From Nostoc parmelioides FACHB-3921 (GTDB taxonomy: Bacteria > Cyanobacteriota > Cyanobacteriia > Cyanobacteriales > Nostocaceae), in assembly GCF_014696625.1 (NCBI RefSeq), contig NZ_JACJQL010000015.1, positions 1-64,000 on the forward strand: 64,000 nt of DNA, read 5' to 3'. The translations under genes were made by a program, and so were the position numbers. The notes under the pieces are model-generated. The model searched no databases. It saw only the letters and a program-made list of their open reading frames with translations, and was not told where the DNA came from. Positions 45,664 through 54,836 of this stretch are shown here, one piece after another (positions within the stretch are counted from its first letter, which is position 1; each line of letters starts with the position of its first letter).

Positions 45664-46500
45664 ATGAAATATACACCGCCATTAGTAGATAATCATCCAA
45701 AAACTAAGTCTAGCTCTAATTTTTTAGAAATTGAGAATTTAGTTAAGTCTTATCCAACACCAGATAAAGGTAACTTTGTTGTTTTAGATGGAGTGAATTT
45801 AACCATCGGTGAAAACGAATTTATCTCTGTAATTGGGCATTCTGGATGCGGTAAATCCACTTTGTTAAAAATTGTAGCGGGCTTAGAAAAAAGCACTTCT
45901 GGCTCAGTTAGGCTTGACGGTAAAGAAATTCACAAGCCAGGTGCGGAAAGAATGATGGTATTTCAAAATTATTCCCTCTTACCTTGGTTAACAGTGAGAG
46001 AAAATATCCGTCTGGCAGTTGATGAAGTGTTAAAAAATGCTAATAGAGCAGAAAAAATTAGCATTGTGAACGAACACTTAGCAATGGTAAACTTAACCCC
46101 GGCAGCAGATAAATATCCTGATGAAATCTCTGGAGGTATGAAACAAAGAGTAGGGATTGCCAGAGCCTTAGCCATTCGTCCAAAAATGCTGTTAATGGAT
46201 GAACCTTTTGGCGCATTAGATGCTTTAACCAGAGGTAAATTACAAAGACAAGTATTAGATATCTGGGAAAATAATCGCCAAGCAGTAATGATGATTACCC
46301 ATGATGTCGATGAGGCAATTTATATGAGCGATCGCATCGTCTTAATGACAAATGGCCCAGCCGCCAACATTGGAGAAATAATAGAAGTACCTTTTTCTCA
46401 TCCACGGGACAGGTCTGCTATGCGTAACTCAAAAGAATACTTTGAACTTCGTAATCATGCCTTAAACTTTCTCGACAAATATTTTGCTCAAGAAGAGTAA
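45664..46500 (+). CDS. ABC transporter ATP-binding protein (NrtD/TauB type)
   Basis: A 278-residue ATPase: Walker A GHSGCGKST (about residues 59-67), Q-loop MVFQNYSLLPWL, signature SGGMKQRVGIARALAI, Walker B MLLMDEPFGALDALTR and the switch His in ITHDVDEAI. The N-terminal 35 residues are an extra polar stretch. It powers the importer formed with the preceding permease and binding protein. 63 bp after the binding-protein gene, so same operon; AGGAG lies just before the ATG. Length and motifs normal. Confidence 0.95.
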   Translation: MKYTPPLVDNHPKTKSSSNFLEIENLVKSYPTPDKGNFVVLDGVNLTIGENEFISVIGHSGCGKSTLLKIVAGLEKSTSGSVRLDGKEIHKPGAERMMVFQNYSLLPWLTVRENIRLAVDEVLKNANRAEKISIVNEHLAMVNLTPAADKYPDEISGGMKQRVGIARALAIRPKMLLMDEPFGALDALTRGKLQRQVLDIWENNRQAVMMITHDVDEAIYMSDRIVLMTNGPAANIGEIIEVPFSHPRDRSAMRNSKEYFELRNHALNFLDKYFAQEE

Positions 46501-46544
46501 AGTAGTCTATTATCTCTTTAGTGGGTAGCCTAATTCAAATTAAG

Positions 46545-46735
46545 TTTGCGATCATTTGGAACGGAGGAACCATGTTATGGGGCGCATCTTGCAGAGAGTA
46601 GCTAACCTATGAGTAAAAAGCGAAGAGTAACAAAGTATTAAACTCAGCACTCATTACTCAGCACTCTTAAGAGAGACACCTTCCAGTCTTAGCCCGTCAG
46701 CTAACTCCGTCGGCAATGGAAGGAACCCCCAAGAC
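46545..46735 (+). promoter_or_regulatory. c-di-AMP (ydaO-yuaA) riboswitch, copy 2
   Basis: The core is GGAACGGAGGAACCATGTTA (46558-46577), then GGGGCGCATC, a variable arm with the same CAGCACTCATTACTC / AGCACTC repeat as copy 1, and TAGCCCGTCAGCTAACTCCG (46690-46709) with TCGGC. A stem GGAACCCC with GGGGTTTCC (about 46722-46770) follows and could be the expression platform. It precedes the universal-stress-protein gene and lies 45 bp after the ABC ATPase stop. Confidence 0.88.
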
Positions 46736-46841
46736 TTTGGCTTTTATACCAGTTGTTATTGGGGTTTCCTTACGGATATAAATGTCCGTTTTACCCTGCT
46801 TCTCATTGATGTGTTCGTTAAGTTTGGGAGAAGTTAAAGCT

Positions 46842-47489
46842 GTGAAAATTAAGCCAATGTTAGCACGTCTGCAAAGTGCTATGGGTCGTGATGATTTAAT
46901 TGACCAAATGGTGTTATTGCCAGAACCCCAAAAAAAAGGTCAAACAACACAATCAATCAACTTAATCGTTGGTTATGACGCTTCTCCTAACAGCCATACA
47001 GCACTAGATATAGCTTGTTGGATTGCCCATCAAACAAGGTTGGCGACTAATCAACAAGTCACAGTGCAAGCTGTTTATGTAGTGGAAGATAGCAACACCA
47101 CAAATTGTTCTAATATTTTAAGCTTTGCTAAACGCTTGCCGACAATAGAATTGCCGCCAAGTGAAACAAAAAAATCCAGCACCTCTGTAATTACTCAACC
47201 GAAACTGACAGGAATTAAATCATATCTTCAAACAGAAACACTAACACCCCTGCAAGAAGCAGATAGAGTGATTTGGCAGGCAAGAAGTTTGGCTGAAGAA
47301 TGGCAAGGTTCATTCAAATCTCATCTACGTTTTGGTTGTGTAAGTACAGAATTGAGAAAAGTTGCAGAATTTGAAGCTGCTGATATCTTATTTGTAGGTT
47401 GTAAATCTGTTTATCATCCTCTCATTGAAACATTGGGTTATAATTTCCCTTGTGCTGTCTTAGGGATTCCTGAATGTATAGATGAATAA
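46842..47489 (+). CDS. Universal stress protein family protein
   Basis: A 215-residue protein with a UspA-like fold: INLIVGYDASPNSHTALDIA (strand one with Asp), WIAHQTRLATNQQVTVQAVYVV and VSTELRKVAEFEAADILFVGCKSVYHPL near the C-terminus. The glycine-rich ATP loop of classical UspA (GxxGxxxxxxxG) is not clear, so nucleotide binding is uncertain. I start at the GTG at 46842, which follows GGGAGAAG at eight bases; the ATG at 46782 upstream lies in the riboswitch platform and is less likely. It is the first gene after riboswitch 2, and a strong hairpin separates it from the ion transporter. Confidence 0.8.
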   Translation: MKIKPMLARLQSAMGRDDLIDQMVLLPEPQKKGQTTQSINLIVGYDASPNSHTALDIACWIAHQTRLATNQQVTVQAVYVVEDSNTTNCSNILSFAKRLPTIELPPSETKKSSTSVITQPKLTGIKSYLQTETLTPLQEADRVIWQARSLAEEWQGSFKSHLRFGCVSTELRKVAEFEAADILFVGCKSVYHPLIETLGYNFPCAVLGIPECIDE

Positions 47490-47530
47490 TTCTGACTTTC
47501 AGAAGTTATTTACCTAAATGAAAATACCGC

Positions 47531-47560
47531 AAAAAGTCACCGTATTATAGGTGACTTTTT
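47531..47560. terminator. Bidirectional hairpin between stress protein and transporter
   Basis: AAAAAGTCACC (47531-47541) and GGTGACTTTTT (47550-47560) give an 11-bp perfect stem with A- and T-rich ends, a terminator in either direction. Riboswitch readthrough to the next gene would have to pass it. Confidence 0.88.
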
Positions 47561-47597
47561 CGCTATTACACAACAACATAAACTACAAGAGGTAGGC

Positions 47598-48935
47598 GTG
47601 GAAAACTGGCAAGCACTCCTAAGTGTCATCGTATTTATCAGCGTCATCTTTTTAATTATGACGGAATGGGTGCATTTGACTATTGCAGCCTTATTAGGAG
47701 CATTATTATTAGTATTTACTAATGTGATGACTTTACAAGAAGCTGTTGCTTACATTGGTAACAGTCATGGCACACTGGGATTATTTTTTGGGGTAATGGT
47801 TTTAGTTAGAGCATTTGAGCCTACTAAGATATTTGATTATTTAGCAACCCAAATAGTGATCTTAGCTAAAGGCGATGGTAAGCGCCTTTTACTTGGTATT
47901 GTTGGTATTGTCACTCCCATTTGTGCAGTGTTACCAAATGCAACAACAGTTATGTTGTTAGCACCACTAATTCCACCAATGGCACAAGAAATAGGGATAA
48001 ATTTTGTACCTTTGTTGATATTGATGGTTTTGATTGCTAATAGTGCTGGATTGCTGACATTAGTAGGCGACCCAGCGACATTTATTGTGGGTGATGCCGT
48101 TAATATAAGTTTTGTAGATTATCTATGGAAACTAAGTTTAGGTGGTGTCATTGCAGTCGCTATGGTAACTCTCACTTTGCCATTTTTATTTCGCAAAATT
48201 TGGCATACAAAATTAGAAAATTTGGAAGAATTACCACACCCAGAAATTAATCATCCACGGGTTTTGAGTCTGGGTGCAGTAATTGTCGCTTTTGTCCTGC
48301 TATTTTTTGTGATTGGAGAATCTCTACCAATACCGATTTCTCCGGCTGCTGTAGCTTTGTTAGGTGCAGCTTTGGCTTTACTACTATCTCACCATAGCAG
48401 AATTGATACAGTCAACAACATTTTACGTGATGTAGACTGGAGTACATTAATATTTTTTATGAGTATTTTTGTGCTGATTGGCGGTTTAGAGAAAACAGGT
48501 GTAATTGGTGGTTTATCAGGGATATTGGCAACTATTTTAGGAAAAAATATTATTTTGGGTTCCCTGGTGTTGTTGTTTCTTGTAGGAATTTTATCGAGTC
48601 TCGTACCTAATATTCCCTTGGTAGTGGCGATGGTTCCCTTGCTTAAGCAATACATTGTCACTGTAGGATTAGCACCCGCAGAAGTCTTAGCACGGGACTT
48701 TCAAGGACAATTTCCCCCAGAAGTTTTACCCCTGTTTTACGCCATGATGTTTGGTGCAACCTTAGGCGGGAATGGTACGTTAGTCGGTGCATCTTCTAAC
48801 ATCGTAGCGGCGGGAATTTCCGAGCAGCACGGACGACGCATTTCTTTTAAAACTTTTCTTCACTATGGTATTCCAGTCACAATATTACAACTAATTGCCT
48901 CCGCATTGTACGTATTAATCCGGTTTTTGATTTAG
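47598..48935 (+). CDS. ArsB/NhaD/P-protein-type ion transporter
   Basis: A 445-residue membrane protein with ten or more helices from the ion-transporter superfamily. Diagnostic repeats: VGDPATFIVGDAVNISF and LGGNGTLVGASSNIVAAGISEQHGRRISF, each an N- or G-rich hairpin in opposite halves of the inverted fold, and a mid-loop (HPEINHPRVLSLGA). Relatives include Na+/H+ antiporters, arsenite efflux proteins and citrate or anion permeases; which one cannot be said. It starts at a GTG (47598) with AGAGGT nearby. Its place after riboswitch 2 and the stress-protein gene suggests a link to ion or osmotic balance. Confidence 0.82.
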   Translation: MENWQALLSVIVFISVIFLIMTEWVHLTIAALLGALLLVFTNVMTLQEAVAYIGNSHGTLGLFFGVMVLVRAFEPTKIFDYLATQIVILAKGDGKRLLLGIVGIVTPICAVLPNATTVMLLAPLIPPMAQEIGINFVPLLILMVLIANSAGLLTLVGDPATFIVGDAVNISFVDYLWKLSLGGVIAVAMVTLTLPFLFRKIWHTKLENLEELPHPEINHPRVLSLGAVIVAFVLLFFVIGESLPIPISPAAVALLGAALALLLSHHSRIDTVNNILRDVDWSTLIFFMSIFVLIGGLEKTGVIGGLSGILATILGKNIILGSLVLLFLVGILSSLVPNIPLVVAMVPLLKQYIVTVGLAPAEVLARDFQGQFPPEVLPLFYAMMFGATLGGNGTLVGASSNIVAAGISEQHGRRISFKTFLHYGIPVTILQLIASALYVLIRFLI

Positions 48936-49084
48936 CAGAATTTATTTACATTCAGTGAAAATTAGATATCTTTAATACTTGTAGTGGGTATAATTACACA
49001 CTCTTATCTAGAATGCTATTATTGAGGATGATATGCAGGAATAAATCTTGTATATCTTTTCAGTATTAATCAGGATTGTCATCT

Positions 49085-49678
49085 ATGAATCTAACCGAAG
49101 CTTCTACCGATAACAACGCAAAATCATTAGAAAACGGTGGTATCAATTCAACAATAAATAAACAGCAATCCCGTACTGGTGTTAGTGAAAGTAATAATTT
49201 AGACAAAATTAGAGAGATTCTCATCGGCAACCAAATGCAGGAACTTGACAAAAGGTTTACTGGTTTGGAAGAACGGATAGTTAAAGAATTATCTCATGTA
49301 CGAGATGAGACTAAAGAACGCTTGGATGCTTTAGAGGTATATATAAAAGCGGAAGTTGAAGTTTTAAGCGAAAGTATAAAAAATGAGCAGTTGGAAAGAG
49401 AATCTCATTTAAAGGCAATTACAGAAGAATATAAATTTCTCCATACATCACTAGAGAAGAAACTGCTTCAATTTGCTGAACAAACTATTAGTAATCAACG
49501 TAATCTACGCGAACAAATACTGATTCAATCGAAAAATTTACAGGATGAGATTAGACAAAAATATGAAGAAATAAATAGTTTGATAGAAAAAGAAACTCAG
49601 CAACTAATTCATGATAAAGCTGACAGGACTCATCTAGCAGATTTATTCACGGAAATTGCTTTTCGGCTCAATAAATAA
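49085..49678 (+). CDS. Coiled-coil protein of a GTPase-linked cluster
   Basis: A 197-residue soluble protein, acidic and polar N-terminus, then from about residue 45 one long heptad-rich helix (NLDKIREILIGNQMQELDKR through EKELLQFAEQTISNQRN) with short breaks. I start at the ATG at 49085; a TTG three codons earlier keeps the frame. No catalytic motif. It is the first of four plus-strand genes that seem to belong together (OmpA-domain, Ras-like GTPase and PAS-like proteins), so it may be a scaffold or effector; inference. Confidence 0.6.
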   Translation: MNLTEASTDNNAKSLENGGINSTINKQQSRTGVSESNNLDKIREILIGNQMQELDKRFTGLEERIVKELSHVRDETKERLDALEVYIKAEVEVLSESIKNEQLERESHLKAITEEYKFLHTSLEKKLLQFAEQTISNQRNLREQILIQSKNLQDEIRQKYEEINSLIEKETQQLIHDKADRTHLADLFTEIAFRLNK

Positions 49679-49885
49679 AAAATTATCCAAAATTTCATTA
49701 GATAAGCAAAATAGCATAGATATTTGCAGATTGGATAAGGCAGTGATTGTCAGGCTAAGAAGGAGGTTTTTAGCCTAGTTTATTCATCTGTTTCCTGTTT
49801 CCTATTTCAAGCTTTAATACAGCATACTAGGTACTGAAAAACCAAAATTATTTAATTATAGAGTGTAGTTTGAGGGATTATATTA

Positions 49886-51673
49886 GTGGATAATGATGCA
49901 ATAGATCCCAGCAGTCAAGTATCCCCTGGTAATGACTTTTCATTAATTAATGAAAGGACTAAAGTTGATGAAGAACTCAGTAAACTTCGTAGTTTGTTGT
50001 TGGGAGTTGAGCCAGCTAAACTTAACCAACTTTATGAGTTGTTAGATAACCCGCAAATCAGACCAGAAGATATTAGCCGCTTACTTCCAGAAGCTGTAAT
50101 CTTAAGATCGCAGCAAGATAAACAACTAATTACAGCGATGATTTCTATTGTTGAAGAAGCAATTCAAGTTTCTGTTCAACAAGATGAAAATATACTTGCA
50201 GAAGCTTTTTTTCCAGTTATTCTTCCTGCATCTCGCAAAGCGATCGCCTCATTACTGGATGAAATGATGCAATCCCTCAACCAATCTCTAGAGCATAGTT
50301 TTTCCTTAAAAAGTTTGCAATGGCGACTAGAAGCGAAACGTACAGGGAAATCATTTGCAGAAATAGTTCTACTGCGGACATTAGTCTATCGAGTAGAACA
50401 GATATTCTTAATACATAAAAACACAGGATTATTGTTGCGACATCTTGTGGCCAATCGAGTAAACAGCCAAGACCCAGATTTAGTGGTTGCGATGTTGACC
50501 GCTATTCAAGATTTTATCAAAGACTCTTTTAGTGTTCAAAAAACGGATCAATTGCAAAGTTTGCGCTTTGGAGAACTGCAAATCTGGATTACAGAAGGGC
50601 CACAAGCATTATTAGCGGCGACAATCCGGGGTAATCCTCCCCAAACATTGAGATTAGGTCTGCAAGCAGCAATTGAAAAAATTCATCTCAAGCTGAGTAG
50701 AGAGATGAAAGACTTTGCTGGGGATGCAGAACCATTTCAAGTATGTCAGCCTTATTTAGAATCATGCCTAGTCAGTCAGTATCAATCTGCGTCAAAAAAA
50801 AGTTACAAATATGCTTGGACTTTTTTAGGTATCGTGGCGATCGCCTGTGGGATTTGGAGTTTTTTTGCTGTCAGAGAACAATTACGTTGGCGTGCTTACT
50901 TGCAAGAACTCAATTCTCAACCCGGTATTGTGGTAACTGAAACCAAACAGCAGTTCGGTAAATATTTTATCTCTGGATTACGTGATCCCCTAGCATCAGA
51001 TCCCCATACCTTACTACAACAAACAAAACTCAATCCGCAAACAATTGTCAGTCATTGGCAAAGTTATTTATCTTTAGAACCCCAGTTGATGATAAAAAGG
51101 GTAAATAAATTACTCCAACCTCCACCTACTGCATCACTAAAAATTGACCAAAATGGTGTTCTTTATGCTGTTGGTTCTGCACCCCGTCAATGGATTTTAG
51201 CTACACGTAAATCTTGGTCTGTGATACCCGGATTAACTCAATTTCAAGATCAGTATCTTGTAGAAAGTGAACTAAACGAATTGGCATTATACCAAAGTCA
51301 AATTCAGCGAGAAACTATCTTTTTTCCAGAAGGCTCTCAAGAAATTATTCCTAGTGAATTATCTAAATTAAATAAAGTGATATTAGCAGTTAAAAAACTT
51401 TTAGCTGTTGCTAAATATCTAGAGAAAGATGTGCGTATTCAAATAATAGGACATACTAATACCACTGGTACAGAATCAAGGAATGCTCAACTAAGCCAAG
51501 GACGCAGTAAGAGAGTTTTATCTTATCTATCTTCTCAAGGAATTAGTACCAACCAGTTACAAGTATTAGGTGTAAGTTCTAGCGAACCTTTGCAAGCAGA
51601 ATTGACAGATGAAGGTAAAAAACTTAATCGCAGAGTGTCTTTCAAGGTCATAATTATGAGGGTTGACCGCTAG
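49886..51673 (+). CDS. Cytoplasmic-helical / membrane / OmpA-domain protein
   Basis: A 595-residue protein. Residues 1-300 are soluble and helical, with a conserved-looking block (LNQLYELLDNPQIRPEDISRLLPEAV), a membrane helix at about 308-328, and a C-terminal half outside the membrane that ends in an OmpA-type peptidoglycan-binding domain (about 480-590; IIGHTNTTGTESRNAQLSQGRSKRVLSYLSSQGI). It would link the cytoplasm to the cell wall. It is followed after 21 bp by the Ras-like GTPase gene, so a GTPase acting on its cytoplasmic part is a natural guess. The start is a GTG at 49886. Confidence 0.8.
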   Translation: MDNDAIDPSSQVSPGNDFSLINERTKVDEELSKLRSLLLGVEPAKLNQLYELLDNPQIRPEDISRLLPEAVILRSQQDKQLITAMISIVEEAIQVSVQQDENILAEAFFPVILPASRKAIASLLDEMMQSLNQSLEHSFSLKSLQWRLEAKRTGKSFAEIVLLRTLVYRVEQIFLIHKNTGLLLRHLVANRVNSQDPDLVVAMLTAIQDFIKDSFSVQKTDQLQSLRFGELQIWITEGPQALLAATIRGNPPQTLRLGLQAAIEKIHLKLSREMKDFAGDAEPFQVCQPYLESCLVSQYQSASKKSYKYAWTFLGIVAIACGIWSFFAVREQLRWRAYLQELNSQPGIVVTETKQQFGKYFISGLRDPLASDPHTLLQQTKLNPQTIVSHWQSYLSLEPQLMIKRVNKLLQPPPTASLKIDQNGVLYAVGSAPRQWILATRKSWSVIPGLTQFQDQYLVESELNELALYQSQIQRETIFFPEGSQEIIPSELSKLNKVILAVKKLLAVAKYLEKDVRIQIIGHTNTTGTESRNAQLSQGRSKRVLSYLSSQGISTNQLQVLGVSSSEPLQAELTDEGKKLNRRVSFKVIIMRVDR

Positions 51674-51694
51674 AAATAAATCAAATTCAAGGGT

Positions 51695-52192
51695 ATGATT
51701 CAAAAAAAGATTTGTATGGTGGGTGCATTTGCTACTGGTAAAACTAGTTTAGTAGCTAGATTTGTTTATAGCCTTTTTTCGGAAAAATATCAAACTACTG
51801 TTGGTGTCAAAATTGATAAAAAAATTGTTAATCTCTCAGAAAATCCCATTAATTTAATCATTTGGGATATTTACGGTGAAGATGAATTACAGAAATTACA
51901 AATGTCATATATGCGCGGATGTTCTGGCTATTTATTAGTAGTAGATGGAACTCGCAAAAATACATTAGAAACAGCTTATAGTTTACAGAATAGTTTGGAA
52001 GCTAACTTTGGTCAAATTCCTTTTGTTTTAGTGATGAATAAATGGGATATAACTGATGAATGGGAGATAGAAGCGGCTGAAATTAATTCTTTAATAACAA
52101 AAGGGTGGAATGTAGTAGAAACCAGTGCTAAAACTGGAATAGGAGTAGAGGAGGTTTTCCAAATTTTGGCTCAAAAAATTATGGAGACATAA
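51695..52192 (+). CDS. Ras/Rab-like small GTPase
   Basis: A 165-residue small GTPase. G1 loop GAFATGKTS (residues 10-18), G2 Thr35 in YQTTVGVK, G3 WDIYGED (D58-x-x-G61, with Glu62 where Ras has the catalytic Gln), G4 NKWD (115-118), G5 ETSAKTG (142-148). The fold is closer to eukaryotic Rab/Rho than to Era/Obg. It lacks a prenylation tail. A bacterial GTPase of this kind would need a partner for hydrolysis, and the Gln-to-Glu change suggests slow turnover. It lies between the OmpA-domain and PAS-like genes and overlaps neither. Confidence 0.9.
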   Translation: MIQKKICMVGAFATGKTSLVARFVYSLFSEKYQTTVGVKIDKKIVNLSENPINLIIWDIYGEDELQKLQMSYMRGCSGYLLVVDGTRKNTLETAYSLQNSLEANFGQIPFVLVMNKWDITDEWEIEAAEINSLITKGWNVVETSAKTGIGVEEVFQILAQKIMET

Positions 52193-52603
52193 ATGCTAAA
52201 TATACCTAATCCAGTAATTAACTATCTGCTGGATATGATCTTGATGGAGCGATCGCCTGCCTATTTTTTAGTAAACAAAGATGGTAGCTTATCAACATGG
52301 GGGGGTGATATAGCTAAATATGGATTTACAAATCTCTATCAGGGAGAAAAATTTAATGAGCAAGCCTTTTTTTTGGAAGGTTTATTACCGCTTGATGATA
52401 TTCCTTTGTTTTTACCCCATATCAAAACTAATAATGGAATTGCTCTAGACATTCATTTATTTCCCTCAAATGAAGGAGATTGGGTACTATTATTAGGTAG
52501 TATTTGGGATGAGAAATATATATCATCAATTCAGCAAAGATTCAATGACTTTAGTTTGTTGTACCAATTTTGTATGAAGACAAACCAAACTAAGTCAACC
52601 TGA
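52193..52603 (+). CDS. PAS-like single-domain protein in the GTPase cluster
   Basis: A 136-residue soluble protein whose stop-start junction touches the GTPase gene (TAAATG), so the two are cotranslated. The pattern SPAYFLVNKDGSLSTWGGDIAKYGF followed by alternating strands and WVLLLGSIWDEKY looks like a PAS fold (sensor domain), without a clear cofactor signature. It could regulate the GTPase as a ligand- or redox-sensing partner. No family is certain. Confidence 0.6.
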   Translation: MLNIPNPVINYLLDMILMERSPAYFLVNKDGSLSTWGGDIAKYGFTNLYQGEKFNEQAFFLEGLLPLDDIPLFLPHIKTNNGIALDIHLFPSNEGDWVLLLGSIWDEKYISSIQQRFNDFSLLYQFCMKTNQTKST

Positions 52604-52916
52604 TAGAGAACATTAATTCAAAATACCCTCCGGCAAGCTCAAGCTACAAAATTAAAATTTAGTTTATAAGGGAAAACCAAAAAATAAATTATTCCACTTA
52701 AATTTGTTGACGGTTGACTGTCAACAGTTAACCGTCAACCGTCAACACCTATAGTTTCCCATTCTACAAAGTTTTGTGTTTGTAGGTGCATCTGTCGAGT
52801 TACGAGCTGGTATATTTTTCGCTTATTTGAATGCAGAATAAGCAAAAAATGGCAAAAAACTGATAAAGTGCTGTATCAGCCTGGATTTGCGTCATTTCCC
52901 AAACTAACACCAAACT
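52604..52916. other. Repeat-bearing gap before the TRAP binding-protein gene
   Basis: 313 bp with no gene. It holds the left-end sequence of the MITE-like family (AGGGAAAACCAAAAAATAAA, near 52668) and a dyad of GTTGACGGTTGAC and GTCAACCGTCAAC (52706-52746). Downstream promoter elements are not clear. Confidence 0.5.
52706..52746. repeat. GTTGAC/GTCAAC dyad
   Basis: GTTGACGGTTGACTGTCAAC, a spacer, then CCGTCAACCGTCAAC. It is the heptamer family of 19357-19412 arranged head-to-head, able to fold back. Confidence 0.75.
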
Positions 52917-54011
52917 ATGAAACGCCGAGAAGTTTTGAATACTGCTGCGATCGCCACAGCAACTACAGCTTTAGTTTCCTGCACCAAAACTAGTACATCT
53001 TCCGTACAAGCAGGATTACCAAACGTGCGCTGGCGGATGACGACTAGCTGGCCTAAGTCTTTAGGAACTTTTATTGGTGCAGAAACCGTTGCCAAAAGAG
53101 TAGCAGAAATGACCAACGGGCGTTTCAAAATTACACCATTTGCGGCGGGGGAATTAGTACCAGGCTTGCAAGTTCTCGATGCTGTACAAGCTGGAACTGT
53201 AGAATGCGGTCATACATCTAGTTATTATTACATCGGTAAAAGTCCAGCTTTGGCTTTCGCCACCTCTGTACCTTTCGGTTTAAATGCCCAACAACAGTAT
53301 GCTTGGCTTTATCAAGGTGGTGGACTAGCCGCTATCCAAAAAATTTATGCTAATTTCAACGTGATTAATTTTCCAGCTGGTAGTACCGGCGCACAGATGG
53401 GGGGATGGTTCAAAAAAGAAATTAAATCTGTGTCTGATCTCAAAGGTTTGAAAATGCGGATTCCTGGTTTAGGCGGACAAGTCATGTCCCGTTTAGGTGT
53501 AAATGTGCAAGTATTACCAGGCGGCGAAATTTATTTAGCTTTAGACAGAGGTGCAATTGATGCAGCCGAGTGGGTAGGCCCCTATGATGACGAGAAACTA
53601 GGTTTGAATAAAGCTGCTCAATTTTACTATTATCCTGGTTGGTGGGAACCAGGCCCAACTTTGGATGTATTAGTTAACCTGAATGCTTGGAATCGTCTAC
53701 CAAAGGAATATCAGGAAGTATTTAAAACGGCGACGGTAGAAGCTAACTTAACCATGCTCAATCAGTATGATGCTTTAAACGGAGAAGCCCTTTCAAGGTT
53801 ACTAGCAGGTGGAACAAAGCTCGTTCCCTACAGTCCAGAAATTATGCAGGCAGCTCAGAAAATTTCTTTTGATATTTTTGAAGAAAATGCTAGTAAGGAT
53901 GCAGCTTTCAAACAAGTTTACGACCAGTGGAAAGCCTTCCGTAAGCAGATTTTCGCCTGGAATCGGGTAAATGAATTGAGCTATGAAAATTTTGCTACAT
54001 CTACATCATGA
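52917..54011 (+). CDS. dctP: TRAP transporter solute-binding protein (2-oxoacid type)
   Basis: A 364-residue binding protein of the TRAP family. A Tat-like N-terminus ([17 protein letters not shown]) ends in lipobox LVSC, so it is a lipoprotein. Signatures: [35 protein letters not shown] (substrate-binding Arg), and [17 protein letters not shown], close to the alpha-keto-acid binding protein TakP. In Anabaena a related TRAP system takes up pyruvate and other monocarboxylate 2-oxoacids; this locus matches that type. The membrane subunits lie 1 kb downstream on the opposite strand, separated by a regulator gene. Confidence 0.9.
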   Translation: MKRREVLNTAAIATATTALVSCTKTSTSSVQAGLPNVRWRMTTSWPKSLGTFIGAETVAKRVAEMTNGRFKITPFAAGELVPGLQVLDAVQAGTVECGHTSSYYYIGKSPALAFATSVPFGLNAQQQYAWLYQGGGLAAIQKIYANFNVINFPAGSTGAQMGGWFKKEIKSVSDLKGLKMRIPGLGGQVMSRLGVNVQVLPGGEIYLALDRGAIDAAEWVGPYDDEKLGLNKAAQFYYYPGWWEPGPTLDVLVNLNAWNRLPKEYQEVFKTATVEANLTMLNQYDALNGEALSRLLAGGTKLVPYSPEIMQAAQKISFDIFEENASKDAAFKQVYDQWKAFRKQIFAWNRVNELSYENFATSTS

Positions 54012-54035
54012 ATCTACTGATTGATTTGTGCCTGT

Positions 54036-54749
54036 TTATCTAGCTAATTGTAATTTGGCTACCATTTCAGCCCGTGCCGATACACTCAGTTTCTGAAAAA
54101 TTCTCTTTAATGTCTGCTTGACGGTATTTTGACTAATCCAAAGTTCGGCAGCAATTTCTGCATTGGTTAAACCATTAGCGACTAAGCTTGCTATCTGTAA
54201 TTCTCTTGGAGTTAAGCAAGTCGTCTTTTCCGAAAAAATCAAATCAGACTGCGATCGCAAAAATGCTAACTTTGTGGAAATATGCGCGCAAATGGCACTT
54301 AACTGCATTAAATTCCCCATATCAAAAGCGGGGGTTCCACTGGTTCGGGCAAAATGAACAGTACCAATTAGTCTTCCCTGCCCAACAATCGGCCCCGTCA
54401 TGATATGTTCATGGTCATAAATTTTGCCACACCCGATTTGATATAGTTGGCTCTGCTTCCAGTCTGATGGGCTAAAAATGATTTCTTCGTGGGCAGGTGC
54501 ATGATTTTGGCTGACGTAATCCATGATTGGATCAATCGCTGCACCAATGCTTTGGTAGTAATCGATAAAACTATCGGGTAGTCCTTGAAGATCAATGGTG
54601 GGACTTTTTTCTTGGCTATCGTACAAATAAATCCCCCAGTGTTGACTATCAAATAAATCCCCCGCCATATCCATATAGTTTAAGCGTAGTTGGAGTTCAT
54701 CTTTGGCGATCGCTATTTTGTGAATCAAAGTGTGAAAGCTATGGGACAT
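54036..54749 (-). CDS. LuxR/GerE-family regulator with GAF-like sensor
   Basis: A 237-residue regulator. The N-terminal two-thirds is a GAF/autoinducer-binding-like fold (GIYLYDSQEK, GPIVGQGRLIGTVHFAR), and the C-terminus is a LuxR helix-turn-helix (LTPRELQIASLVANGLTNAEIAAEL, then SQNTVKQTLKRIFQKL). It converges on the TRAP binding-protein gene and lies near the TRAP membrane-subunit genes; it could respond to a metabolite and control them. No quorum-sensing synthase is present. Confidence 0.85.
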   Translation of the reverse strand: MSHSFHTLIHKIAIAKDELQLRLNYMDMAGDLFDSQHWGIYLYDSQEKSPTIDLQGLPDSFIDYYQSIGAAIDPIMDYVSQNHAPAHEEIIFSPSDWKQSQLYQIGCGKIYDHEHIMTGPIVGQGRLIGTVHFARTSGTPAFDMGNLMQLSAICAHISTKLAFLRSQSDLIFSEKTTCLTPRELQIASLVANGLTNAEIAAELWISQNTVKQTLKRIFQKLSVSARAEMVAKLQLAR

Positions 54750-54836
54750 AGCAAAATGTACTCAACTGGGTAATTGGCAGTTCAATTATTCAACTTTAGG
54801 ATAACTGTATTCATGACAACCTTTTAACTTTCTCAT

